A DNA stretch of 64,000 bases. Origin: Cryphonectria parasitica EP155. Lineage: Eukaryota > Ascomycota > Sordariomycetes > Diaporthales > Cryphonectriaceae. Positions 22,808 through 32,604 of the stretch are shown in pieces. The notes beneath the pieces are model-generated. The model was not told the origin of the DNA and did not search any database. It was given only the letters and a program-made list of their open reading frames with translations. The translations under genes and the position numbers were made by a program. The stretch lies in the NCBI RefSeq assembly GCF_011745365.1, contig NW_024468911.1, forward strand, positions 2,908,759 to 2,972,758. The letters run 5' to 3'. Each line of letters begins with the position of its first letter. The first letter of the stretch is position 1.

Positions 22808-23955
22808 GAAGAGAGAAGAGAAAGAGAGAGAGAGAGAGAGAGCACTGGACTCTCATCTCCTGTCCCTTCTGGAGAAATGACGAAAAGATACCACTTCTAT
22901 TATGATTTTTAATGTACCACTTACAGGATTATTTATTTTCTTCCCTGGCGTGAGAATATACGAATTTAAATTTCTCCAACCCTGGGAAGGACTCGATTCG
23001 CGCCTGCGTCTCTGACCAACGCTGGAAAACAGTTTCTGGAAATTTTTTAATTTTTTTTTCCCCCTGTCAAGGGGCTTTAGAGGGATTGTCTGACTTAACT
23101 TGAGAAGCATGGTGACATGGAGTATCGATAGATCTTTTGGGCTCTGCAGACCTTTGACTGATCAGCGCCATCAAATACGGTGTGATTGAATTTTACTACC
23201 TTTTCCCTCTTCTTGGCTCCTGCACCTCTTCTCCTAGGTACGGGATATACTAGCTACGATTCTCTGACTTGCCACATGATCACCATCTCTTGCTAGCATC
23301 GTGTCTTGATATGCCCTTTGTGACCTGCATGCCGCCTTTCCTACTCTGATTTGCTCGCTCTGTTGTCGCAATAGATACCACCCCAGCTTGGCTCCACTGC
23401 CCACCTTTATTCAGTCGATAGGATGTCGTGAGAGGGGAGAGGTCAGCTTATGCCCACCAACGCTGACAATTCCAGTAACTGACTCTCCTCCCTTGATATG
23501 CTACCAGACTTTTTCCTTCTTTTCCCCTCCCCCTCCCCCCTGCTATCTATCTAGCGCGGAGCAAGACTGCCACAAAGACGTAGCTTCATACACGCCTTGT
23601 CCACCCACCCATGCACACAAATGCACTTGCGAAATCGGGGCACTAATGACCACACCACATAAGCGCCCACAGTACAAGACTGTCACGGGGTCATGTCGAT
23701 CACATCTCACTGCGTTGATGCTATAGGGGCCGGGGGAGGGTGATTCCAAAGACGGCACGTCGATAAGGGTGACGACTCCCCTCTTCTTTAGGTAGCCCAC
23801 GATCCTGGGCAGGCAGGGACAACTAAGCTAGCCAGCCCGCTCGCCTGCCAGCCTGCTGTGTGTATGACAAAAAGAACAACAGGAGGAGGATGGGGAGAGA
23901 CGTTGTGACGCTGGTGTCAGCATACATGCAGTCATTACCGCCCCGACACCTTTCA
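22808..23955. other. convergent 3' intergenic region
   Basis: Lies between the stop codons of YND1 (+) and OPI10 (-). It begins with a (GA)n tract at about 22815-22842 and holds T-rich runs; no gene is supported. Confidence 0.5.
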
Positions 23956-24585
23956 TTATTCGTCCCGCTCAAGGAATCCCGGGTCCGTTCGCACCCTACT
24001 CTCGAACTTGCGCCACCAGTCCTCGAAGGCGCGCAGGGGCACGACCTCGACCTGACCCGCCTGCCCAGAGAAGCTAGACAGGAAGTTGAAGGCATTCTTA
24101 ATGATCCTCTGCGCGAGCACGAGCGTGCTTGGCTGGGTCCTTCCAGCTCCGGACCCCGCCGGCACGAGCGCGAGGGAACTCCCAGGCGGGGAGGAGGAGG
24201 AGGCCTTGGCCGCGTTCAGCCCCTCGATCCTGGCACCTACGGAGGCGCCATCCTCTATACTGACTCCCAGGATGACCTGGCCCGACGGCGACGACGCCTC
24301 GTTGAGCTTGAAGATGGCCGACTCCTTGCCGGGCCCCACGCCGCCGAGGAACCTCGAGTTTGGGGCGGTCTGCCCCTGTGCTGGGTTCGGCGGCGTGACG
24401 AGGTAGATGGCGGCTGCTGTGTTCTCCGGGAGAATGATGCCCGGCAGCAGGAAGATGACGACGTGGGAGAAGGGCTTCTGACCTGTTGGGATTGAGTAGA
24501 CGAAGGAGGTAGGCGTGGGTGTCTCAGTGGGTTGTGTGATGACTGGTAGCCCAGCTGGGACGAGGCCGAAGAGGGGCTGGGCCAT
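23956..24585 (-). CDS. OPI10: Hikeshi/Opi10-family nuclear import carrier
   Basis: Hikeshi carries Hsp70 into the nucleus during heat stress; the yeast relative is Opi10. A single exon encodes 209 aa, near the family length of about 200. The start is the ATG at 24585-24583. Visible family features: N-terminal LFGLVPAGLPV, then FVYSIP, the hydrophobic HVVIFLLPG strand, IYLVTPP, then FLGGVGPGKESAIFKL with the conserved Gly-rich, Lys-Pro-like segment. The C-terminal half has LAQRIIKNAFNFLSSF and a conserved Trp-rich end, FEDWWRKFESRVRTDPGFL. The linker at about residues 120-145 is Ser/Ala/Pro-rich. It faces YND1 tail to tail. Confidence 0.93.
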   Translation of the reverse strand: MAQPLFGLVPAGLPVITQPTETPTPTSFVYSIPTGQKPFSHVVIFLLPGIILPENTAAAIYLVTPPNPAQGQTAPNSRFLGGVGPGKESAIFKLNEASSPSGQVILGVSIEDGASVGARIEGLNAAKASSSSPPGSSLALVPAGSGAGRTQPSTLVLAQRIIKNAFNFLSSFSGQAGQVEVVPLRAFEDWWRKFESRVRTDPGFLERDE

Positions 24586-26164
24586 GGTTTTGGTTGGTTG
24601 GTCGAGCGAGTGAGGAAGTGAGCGCTGGGCAGGGCTGGAGGATAAAGATTAGCGCGAATATTGAGAAGAGAGAGAGCCTGTGTTGTGTCGGCTGTATTGA
24701 AAGCCAAGGCCAATGAGATGTGTTGAGCAGCCCTATCGGGAGAGATGTCCTAACCAGGCAAAGATGCTTGCAAGTGGGTGTGGATGACGAATTGTGGACT
24801 GAAGTTCGAGACCCCTTCCCCTCAGCGTCTGGTGTTGACTCGCTGTAACTAATAGATATAATAGATCAGCTCGGATCAAGGCATAAGAGTGAGGTCATCC
24901 CAATCCGACATGGCTTAGGTGTGGTGCAGATAAAAGTCCCAGAGAAGGAGTCACTACCCTTGTTGTTTTTGTAAGCGTTCTTGTTGCTGCTGTCCTCGGC
25001 TAGCGTGTCTGGATTGAGATTCTTGGGATGACACCAAGTTGTTTAGAGAAGTGGTGGAGCTTGGCCAATAGTTATCAGCCAAGTCCACTTGCTGATGGGC
25101 TTGAGAGGTAGCAGGTCGTAAGACTTTGATGTTGTGCGCTGTCACTTTTTCTTTTCTGCCTCAATCATGTCGGTGCCGTAATCTCGCTGCTGCCGTGTAC
25201 GAGGATGACATCAAACTTGCATTCCACTGCAGCTTCCACAGTCCCTCAATCCTCATCCAACGGGAAAGTGGTGTGGTGATGCCAAGGACCTAATTAATCC
25301 ATTTCTAGAAGAAGCGAGAACCTTTGGGAGCAACAACCAACCCCACTACGGCTGCCCCGTTCCGTACAGTAGCCTGACAATCCCTGCTTCAGAACGCTGC
25401 CCTGTAAATCCTTCAGAAGTCACCTGGTCATGTAGCTTCTCTGATCCCAAGTTGGTTACCTTCTCGTACAATAAACTGATTTACAAGGGTTATAAGACAA
25501 TTGTATGTTAGCCCCGCATGCAATATGCCATCTCTCTCTCTCTCTTCCTGGAATGCCTTTCTTGCGGCATGTACTATAGTAGCTTTCACTGCATTGTACG
25601 CCAACACCTTTTGTGACTATGCAGCCTCTTTGCACAAGGGCACCATGTACAGCGGATAAGCATACTGCTCTTTCTTTGTTGTTGCAAGATGGCATGAAAT
25701 AGGTGTCAAGTGTGCATTGGCCTGTCACACAAACATCAATAATCTGTATGTACATGAAGAGAGGGGGCGCTTTCACTACCCGTATTTCTTATTTAGGTGT
25801 CTATTTATTATTTTCATGAATCATGAACGGGCATGCAGTGGCACGGATCACCATCATCACCATTATCATCCATACATCCATCCATCGGCGAACCAAAATG
25901 GGGTTATCCAGCCTTGCTCAAAAACGAGGATGGACACTCCCTCGTCTCCCCCTAAAAGCCCAAGGGCGGTTGTCACCTGAATGCCCAGAGCGGCAGTCGA
26001 CATATGAAAGGTAGACCAGGAAAGCAACGGGGTATTTGCGGTGTGCTACCTTCGTCTCGGGTTGAGAGGTGTCTCACTCATACAGCCTTGAGCAACAGCA
26101 CTGGCAAACGGTGGCACCCGAGGGAGCAAGCATGGGCTGTGCTGGGGGGAGGGAGATCAAAGTA

Positions 26165-26188
26165 GTGTGTGTGTGTGTGTGTGTGTGT
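26165..26188. repeat. (GT)n microsatellite
   Basis: About twelve GT units followed by an AGAGAG stretch. Confidence 0.9.
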
Positions 26189-26583
26189 ACAAGAGAGAGG
26201 GGGAAGGGTGAGGGGTGGTGATCGTGCCATTGTGTACATGGCCAGTAGTAGCACAGGTACATTCTCTGCCAAGTGACGACTGATCTTGATGCGACATGCG
26301 GCTCCGCCTCACCATTTCTTACACACCTCTGCCAGATGGTTCAGAAAGCTTATGACGATCTTCATAGTATTATACAGTACACTGGGCCTGGCCTGGCCTA
26401 TTTATGCATGTGACGGATAATAGAATTAGGCTTGGAACAAAAACCCTTCATAATTCAGAGTCCACACGGGCAAGTGAGCATGCCCGCATATTGTGGATAA
26501 AGAGTAATACGGCGGAGATAAATACGCAGGGTATGGATTGACAAGACATCCTGGAGGTGGCTAAATGTTGGCCGAGATCTCAT

Positions 26584-26615
26584 CCCCCCCCCCCCCCCCC
26601 GGGGGCCCCCCGGGG
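26584..26615. repeat. C17-G5-C6-G4 block
   Basis: A run of 17 C is followed by 5 G, 6 C and 4 G. The alternating blocks can pair with each other, so alternative hairpins are possible in single strands. Confidence 0.85.
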
Positions 26616-27115
26616 ACCGCAAGTGAGAAAGCAAGTGATCCCACCAGCGCTTTAGGAAAGGCTTCAGATTTAAAAAGCATTAGTCCCTCAAAACAGGGGC
26701 CCACGTTAAGAGATTTGCCACGTGAAGAACCTCACTGATGTGCTTGGAGAGATATAAGCAGAGAAAGAAGAGCCAAAACAGAAAAATTGCTTGGGGGCTG
26801 GGCGGGATTAGGTATGGTAAGTCGAGGGTAACGTGTGGGACGTCCATCTTATGCCAACAGGTAGCCGCAATACTATCGGAATAAATGAGGTGAGCATCTT
26901 GATGCCGGCCAGTCTTGGCTCCCGTCTATAAAGAGGCTTTGCTACTTTTATGCGATCCATCCGTAATTTCCTGTAGCTCTAGTTTCTTTCCTCCCTCGTC
27001 TCTCCCTTTCTCCCACTAATAGCGTGCTGTTGGTACTGCATGATCCATCAGAGCCTTGGTGTTCAAACAAATCTTGCGTAGAAGCCCAGACATCGAACCA
27101 TCACCAAGACAAATT

Positions 27116-28466
27116 ATGGCTGACGCGGGAGGAACAATGGCGACGAGCCGCCTCACGAGCAGGGACCTGCTGGATCGTTGTGATGGGTAAGTCTCTGGAT
27201 TTCCATCGATTCTCTGAACCCAATCGGTCCAGGACACACGCCGTTGTCAAGAATACCGTCCATGCCTGCGTGATCCTTGTTCTCCATCGGGCGCCATTAT
27301 TAGGTTGACTCTTGAGTCAACCTCTTTCTGCCCACCTGCATTCTCGTGCGACATCGGAAGGAAAAGGCGTCAGTCACGGAAGGCCAGAGTGTTGCCATGT
27401 AGGAAACAGCTGCAGCTCTCCTTCGCTCCATATAGTACGCGCCAGGCCTTATTTTTTTTTTTTTTTTTTTTTTTTAAAGTGTCGGTAGCTCACGGAACTG
27501 ACTGTACATTGCAGTTTCCCCCTGGTCGAAAGGGAGCCTGAGAGATACGCCAAGATGATGAATGATCTGTACACCGTCATCTGGGAAGACGAGAAGGGCA
27601 CATTCCCGATCGGCTACATGTTGAGCAGCGTGTTTGAAGAGATCAAAAAGGTGCCAGCAAGCATCAGGGGAGAAATTGTCTTCAATCCTTATGACAGGAC
27701 GGTCAAGATGTTCCATAGGCCAGCGACGGAACGGATGCGAACCGACCTCGTGGCTGCGACCACACATTATCTGCGGATGCACCGAACCTTCAAGATCCTT
27801 GGGAACTGGAGGAATGAGCTGTGGCCCGTGTATGGTCGCAGCGGAGAACTTTTGTTCAGCATGGAGCGGTCGTCGATGGGACTCTGGGGGTATATGCGGT
27901 ATGGCATTCACCTCATTGCGTACGTACGCTGCCCGACAGCACCCCATGGGATCAAGCTCTGGGTACCAAAACGATCCAAGCTCAAGAATGCGTGGCCTGG
28001 TATGTTCGACAACACGGTGGCAGGTGGCCTGACGACAGGTGAAGAACCTTTGGAGTGCGTTATTCGCGAGGCCGACGAGGAAGCCAGTCTGCCCGAGTAT
28101 ATAATTCGCGAGCACGCAAAGCTGGCAGGTACCATCAGGTACATATACACGACCGAACAACGACCTGGTATTGATGACGGGTATATCTACCCTGAGTGTC
28201 AATGGGTATATGATGTGGAGCTACCTGACGATGTGGTCCCGGCCCCGAACGACGGGGAAGTTGAGTCGTTCAGTCTCTGCACGGTAGATGAGGTCAGAGA
28301 GCAACTCGCGGCAGGCCGGTGGAAGCCAAACTGTGCTGTCATTATCCTTGACTTCTTCATTCGCATGGGCATTCTCACCCCCGACAACGAGCCTGACTGC
28401 GATGAGATCGAAACACGTCTTCGTAGGAAGATGCCTTTCCCTGGAACTTTCGAAGAAGACGAATAA
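27116..28466 (+). CDS. Nudix hydrolase with DUF4743 domain (thiamine pyrophosphokinase-related)
   Basis: Member of the family of yeast YJR142W, whose N-terminal domain (DUF4743) precedes a Nudix domain; some relatives hydrolyse damaged thiamine diphosphates. Model: 27116-27186 and 27515-28466, 340 aa. The splice joins RDLLDRCDG to FPLVEREPERYAKM, giving the normal family N-terminus. The Nudix box reads GLTTGEEPLECVIREADEE, fitting G-x5-E-x7-R-E-x2-E-E with the later Gly replaced by Ser (EEASL). Upstream is FSMERSSMGLWGYMRYGIHL and downstream VYDVELPDDVVPAPNDGEV, both typical. The only intron is 328 nt, long for this window, and includes a T24 run. The start is the first of two in-frame ATGs (27116 and 27137). 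Confidence 0.9.
27452..27475. repeat. poly-T run (24) in intron
   Basis: Uninterrupted T24 lying 39 nt upstream of the acceptor of the Nudix gene intron, on the coding strand, so it may act as an extended polypyrimidine tract. Confidence 0.9.
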
Positions 28467-28717
28467 AAGTCATCAACTTCGACGATGACAAAGAGAGAAA
28501 CACCCAGGAGGAAGAGGAGGAGGAGGCAGGCGAGTCTTCCTTGCGGATGTTTCGGGTGTCGGAGGGAGTAGTGATGAGAGAATGAGGCCCATGGCCTTTA
28601 TAATATATCAGTTAAATTATTACAAGCAATTCGTTTCAGGTTTGCGTACTTACTGTTGGTCCGATGCGACGCTGGAAGCGGCGTGGTGAGAACCATACCT
28701 ACCTAGTCCAAGGCTCT

Positions 28718-29226
28718 CTAAGTCTTGATCAGGAGGTATACGCTGTCCACACGCAGTGGGGTGAGCTTTGCATCAGGACCTTCCAGTGCCATGAGCAGGC
28801 CACCAAACGAGGCGTAGACTTTCCTGTTTTCGTCACATTCCTGTCAGTGAAAGCTTTAGGGGTGGAGGTCGATAGCGCAACGCACAGGGTCTTTGCCGCC
28901 TTGCCGTCCTCAAACTTGTAGATCTTGCCATGGCAGACGTAGTCGTAGCCATCAGCCAGGGTCTGCACGCCCCCTTTGCCAACATCGCGCCAGCCCCTCT
29001 CTTCGTCGACAGAACCATCCAAGCTCAGAGTCGATGCCACGCACACCTCAATGTTCTCGTCGGGGGAGATGGGCAGCAGCTCGGTGTTAATGTCCAGCTC
29101 CAGCTTGGTGAGGTTGTCGTGGGAGATGGCTGTGAGGCGCGCGGCACGGTCGTACTTCTTGTGGTCCTTGGCCGTGATGACGAAAGGCTCCTCGTAGAGC
29201 ACGGCATCGTTGGTAGATTCGGCCAT
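28718..29226 (-). CDS. RPB8: RNA polymerase I, II and III shared subunit RPABC3
   Basis: Subunit common to all three nuclear RNA polymerases. Model: 29226-28886 and 28823-28718, 148 aa, as expected (about 146). Exon 1 begins MAESTNDAVLYEEPFVI and contains YDRAARLTAISHDN, LELDINTELLPI and the DYVCHGKIYKFEDG segment. Splicing from a GTGCGT donor to an AACAG acceptor gives KTLKVYASFGGLLMALEGP and ends LRVDSVYLLIK, the conserved C-terminus. Without splicing the frame continues into a sequence unlike the family. The 62-nt intron has a CACTGAC branch point. It is divergent from ELP4 with 343 bp between starts. Confidence 0.95.
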
Positions 29227-29569
29227 TGTGATGCAGCTAAAACGATGGGAGAATTCGATTTGGGAAGAGGTACAGGCAGCGTAACGCGTCAGGGTTTTGG
29301 CTTGGTGGTGTTGGGTTGGGACAAAAGCAAAAAGCTGACGAGGAAAACTTTCTACATAGGCGATCGCCTGCGGCTTGTGAGCGCGGCAGGCAGGCGGTAA
29401 GTTCACTGTAGCTCACTTGCACTTGGGGCAGCAGCTGCTGCTAGGTTAGTGCCGGCAGAATCACCCAGACCGCCTAAAGTTCTGGCATGGGACAAAATAA
29501 GCTCAATCTCGAGAATTCGGCCACAAGTCCTCACCCTTCAGCATATACCGGTCATACAAGCATCTTGCC
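29227..29569. promoter_or_regulatory. divergent promoter, RPB8 / ELP4
   Basis: 343 bp lie between the two divergent start codons, so both core promoters must be here. No obvious TATA element was seen. Confidence 0.5.
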
Positions 29570-30791
29570 ATGTCTTTTCGAAAGAGAAATGCAGTGATAT
29601 CTGCATCTTCTTCGCCTCAGGCTGCTCAGACTCGACCAGAGGCGCAACTTGCGCCAGGGCTGCGGCCATCGCCCCTCGACGGGCGGGTCACCACCTCTAC
29701 AGGCACCGCGTCCCTGGACAGTATTCTTGCTGGACACGCCGGCCTGCCGCTTGGCTCGTCTCTTCTTATTGAGGAGCATGGGACGACAGACTTCTCGGGG
29801 ACCCTGCTCAAATACTACGCTGCCGAGGGGCTCGTACAAGGCCATCAAGTACATGTTCTTGGTTATCCCGAAGTGTGGAAACACGAGTTGCCAGCCGTGT
29901 CTACCAGACAAAACATAAATCCCAAGAAAGCATCGGACCATACAGATGAGAAGATGAAGATTGCATGGAGGTACGAGAGCCTTGCTAGTAGGAATTCACA
30001 TAGCAGTGGGCCAAAGGGTGCGTGCAAAGATTCCGGCTGCGAGCTAAATCACGATGAATCGGTTTTCTGACTGGTAGATAGACGTAGATGATGATATGAA
30101 GGCTGTCTTCTGCCATGCCTTTGACCTTACAAAGAGGCTCGCGGCGTCATCCATCGTGGGCACAATGTTCGCAACTCCGGCGGCCACCCCCATGAGCCCT
30201 GCCCTTGAGGCTAGAGAAACACCATCTGCGTTCAAGCTGTTCATCAAGGACTTGCAGCAAAAACTTCACGTTTCAGCTCCCTCAACGATTCACAGGGCAG
30301 TCATCCCTAATCTCTTGACACCATCACTCTACGCACCAAGTGCGTGTCAGCCGGTCGAGGTCCTACAATTCCTGCACGCCCTCAGGTCCTTGTTGCGCCA
30401 GTATCCTGGACAGCTGACGGCTCTCATCACGTTACCCGTCTCACTGTTTCCACGAACCAACGGCATGACAAGATGGACGGAACTCTTGTCGGATGGTGTT
30501 CTGGAGATGGTCCCGTTGCCACCAAAGCTCGGTGCCACTCCGCCATCGTCTGGAAGCGGCCCAAAAGTCCAGGATCAAAGTCAAGGCATCTTGAGGGTCC
30601 ACAGCCTACCTGTGTTTCACGAGAGAGGAGGCGGTGGTGCCTCGAACAACCACTTCCGAGAGGACCTGTCATTTCACATGAGTAGCACGAAGGGTTTAGT
30701 TATCCAACCCTACGTACTGCCGCCAATGGAGGAGGAAGACCACACGGAGAAATCACCTGCAAGTACCGTCAAGGATGGAATCGAATTTTGA
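29570..30791 (+). CDS. ELP4: Elongator complex subunit 4
   Basis: Elp4 belongs to the RecA-like Elp4-5-6 ring of Elongator, which is needed for modification of wobble uridines in tRNA. Model: 29570-30017 and 30082-30791, 385 aa, shorter than yeast (456) and human (424). Features: a basic N-terminus, LDSILAGHAGLPLGSSLLI, DFSGTLLKYYAAEGL and the HQVHVLGYP strand with the family pattern, then MKIAWRYE before the intron. After the splice come MKAVFCHAFDLTKRL, a long helical part with VLQFLHALRSLLRQYPGQL, ALITLPVSLFPR and the C-terminal strand KGLVIQPYVLPPMEEE; it ends DGIEF. The intron (64 nt) uses a GTGCGT donor and a GATAG acceptor with CTGAC upstream. A Walker A motif is absent, as usual for Elp4. 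Confidence 0.93.
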
Positions 30792-31317
30792 AGGCCTCAG
30801 GGCGTTGGCCTGATTTCCCAACGCCCTCTTCCAGCGAAATCCAGGCTCAAAACGAGACAAATCCTTTTCGACATGACACCGAGCTCTTGTGGATTTTATA
30901 TGCCCTGCTCAAGAACCATTACAGTACTATGGGTCCATGTGGCAGCGTGAGCCAAGCGATACTAGCCCTAACCCTCGATCCCGGTACCCGCTTTTTCAAC
31001 CAACTGCCCTGCCAACAAAAGCTGCAGGAATTTTCTCTGCACTTTTTCTTCCCTCTCGAAACGACAACATCTTTAACAGTGCAAGTAAGTCAACTCGAAT
31101 TTCTTTCACAGCCACTCACATCCGTGCTTTCGAATGATTCAAACAACATCTACAATCTGTCAATCCCCTGAGATCATCAGTGACGAAACAATTTGTGTCA
31201 AAAATTATGACTCGCACCTCACCATCTGGCTCACTCAAAACCTCACATCTGAGCGAGCACTGAGCTGACGACACCCACAACAGACGCACTATTAATGAGA
31301 GTCGAAACTGCCCTTCA
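30792..31317. other. intergenic, ELP4 / SEN34
   Basis: 526 bp between two genes on the same strand. One open frame begins just at the ELP4 stop but shows no family features. It must hold the ELP4 terminator and SEN34 promoter; no clear motif was identified. Confidence 0.5.
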
Positions 31318-32280
31318 ATGGCGGAACTCATCCGAATCTCCAAGGTGGGCGGCCGGTACCTCGTTTTCGAGGTAAAGGACGTAGCTACCCTCCGCCGCGA
31401 GCACTGCATCTGCGCTGTGTTCGTGGGGACCACGCCGCAGAACCCTAATCAGAACGTCTTCTCAGGGCTACCAATAGAGCTCCTCGCCGAGGAGGCCAAG
31501 CTGCTTGTGGACAAGGGTGCCGCGTTCATCGCAGACGATGCCACCTCTCACCTGACACCCATGGATGCGTCCACCAAGCAGGCGTATCTGCAGTCGCTCA
31601 AGACGAGACGGAGGATTTTCCAGCGTGCTGCGGACGAGGAGAAAGTGGAACTGCAAAAGATTGGGGAGAAAATGAAAGCAGCGAGCCTGGCAAAGAAGGC
31701 GGCCTCCGGTGCTACCAGAAATCGGGGAGACACTGGCCGGACTCCAGAGGTCAAAGAGGACGACCCGGAAGGAGAGGACGACTCAAAATCAGCTTCAGTA
31801 GACGCTGGAGACTCGTCATCCGCCGCCGACAACTCTCTCTTTGAGTCCTCTTCAGCCCCTAGGAAAACCGGCCCGTCCTTGCCTGGAGTGAGCACACTTG
31901 GCCGGCATATCACGCCCACGACCAGCGTAGACATCCTCGCAGACCCCCAGGCCCATCGTGTCTCTATCCAAACGCCCCGCGCTTACCCGCTGTACAAGCA
32001 CCTAAACGCCGGAGGCTACTACATTACACCAGGTATCAGGTTTGGTGCTGACTACAGCGTGTATCCTGGTGACCCCTTTCGATATCATGCCCACTTTATG
32101 GCCACAAGTTTCGAGTGGGATGAGGAGATCACCGTGCTAGATCTCGTCACTGGAGGACGGCTAGGCACAGGTGTCAAGAAGGGGTTCCTTATCGGTGGCG
32201 AAGCTCCGTCTGAGGAGGCAGCACAGGGTGCTGGTAAAGACAGAGTCAGAGCTTTCACGATCGAGTGGGCGGCCATGTAG
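31318..32280 (+). CDS. SEN34: tRNA-splicing endonuclease subunit Sen34
   Basis: Catalytic subunit of the heterotetrameric endonuclease that cuts the 3' splice site of intron-containing pre-tRNAs. Single exon, 320 aa (yeast 275). The N-terminal domain starts MAELIRISKVGGRYLVF and contains LPIELLAEEAKLLVDKGAA. A low-complexity acidic/Ser-rich linker covers about residues 150-190. The C-terminal nuclease domain has YPLYKHLNAGGYYITPGIRFG, then the catalytic candidates: Tyr in GADYSVYPGDP, His in FRYHAHF and Lys in GTGVKKGFLIGG. All three parts of the Tyr-His-Lys triad are present, so it should be active. It ends VRAFTIEWAAM. It lies downstream of ELP4 on the same strand and convergent to the Asi-type E3. 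Confidence 0.95.
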   Translation: MAELIRISKVGGRYLVFEVKDVATLRREHCICAVFVGTTPQNPNQNVFSGLPIELLAEEAKLLVDKGAAFIADDATSHLTPMDASTKQAYLQSLKTRRRIFQRAADEEKVELQKIGEKMKAASLAKKAASGATRNRGDTGRTPEVKEDDPEGEDDSKSASVDAGDSSSAADNSLFESSSAPRKTGPSLPGVSTLGRHITPTTSVDILADPQAHRVSIQTPRAYPLYKHLNAGGYYITPGIRFGADYSVYPGDPFRYHAHFMATSFEWDEEITVLDLVTGGRLGTGVKKGFLIGGEAPSEEAAQGAGKDRVRAFTIEWAAM

Positions 32281-32604
32281 TAGTGGAAAGCGAGCACATT
32301 GCCGGATTACAAGAACGGGGGGATGAACAGACAAGAAAAGAAAGAAGAAACAAAGCAATGACGCCTCGCAGGTCTAAGCCCATGTTCTTATGTAATCACA
32401 ATCGTCCTTGAATTGTGACGTTGAGTCTACATTATGTACTGAGGAACGAACAGTTGCTACTGCAATCAAGAACGAAGAAAGAAAAACGCCCCCGCGCCCG
32501 GCCATGCCATTCATGACTTGATCGCTTCCGATCGCTTATGTACACTGCAACAACGATGAGGAAAAACCTCCAAATGAGATCACTGTTTCCCCAACACGAC
32601 CCGG
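32281..32604. other. convergent 3' intergenic, SEN34 / Asi-type E3
   Basis: 324 bp between two convergent stop codons, with A-rich stretches on the + strand at 32333-32358 and 32474-32485; no gene. Confidence 0.5.

Larger units (their letters stand above)
24586..27115. other. gene-poor region
   Basis: No supported gene. The left end is the promoter side of OPI10, the right end that of the Nudix gene. It contains a (GT)n tract and a C17-G5-C6-G4 block. Open frames are short and without motifs. Confidence 0.5.

Noticed and set aside
30788..31171. 127-codon open frame after ELP4
   Set aside because: It starts at the ELP4 stop but has no family features, and the ELP4 protein already ends as expected; a 3' exon is not supported.
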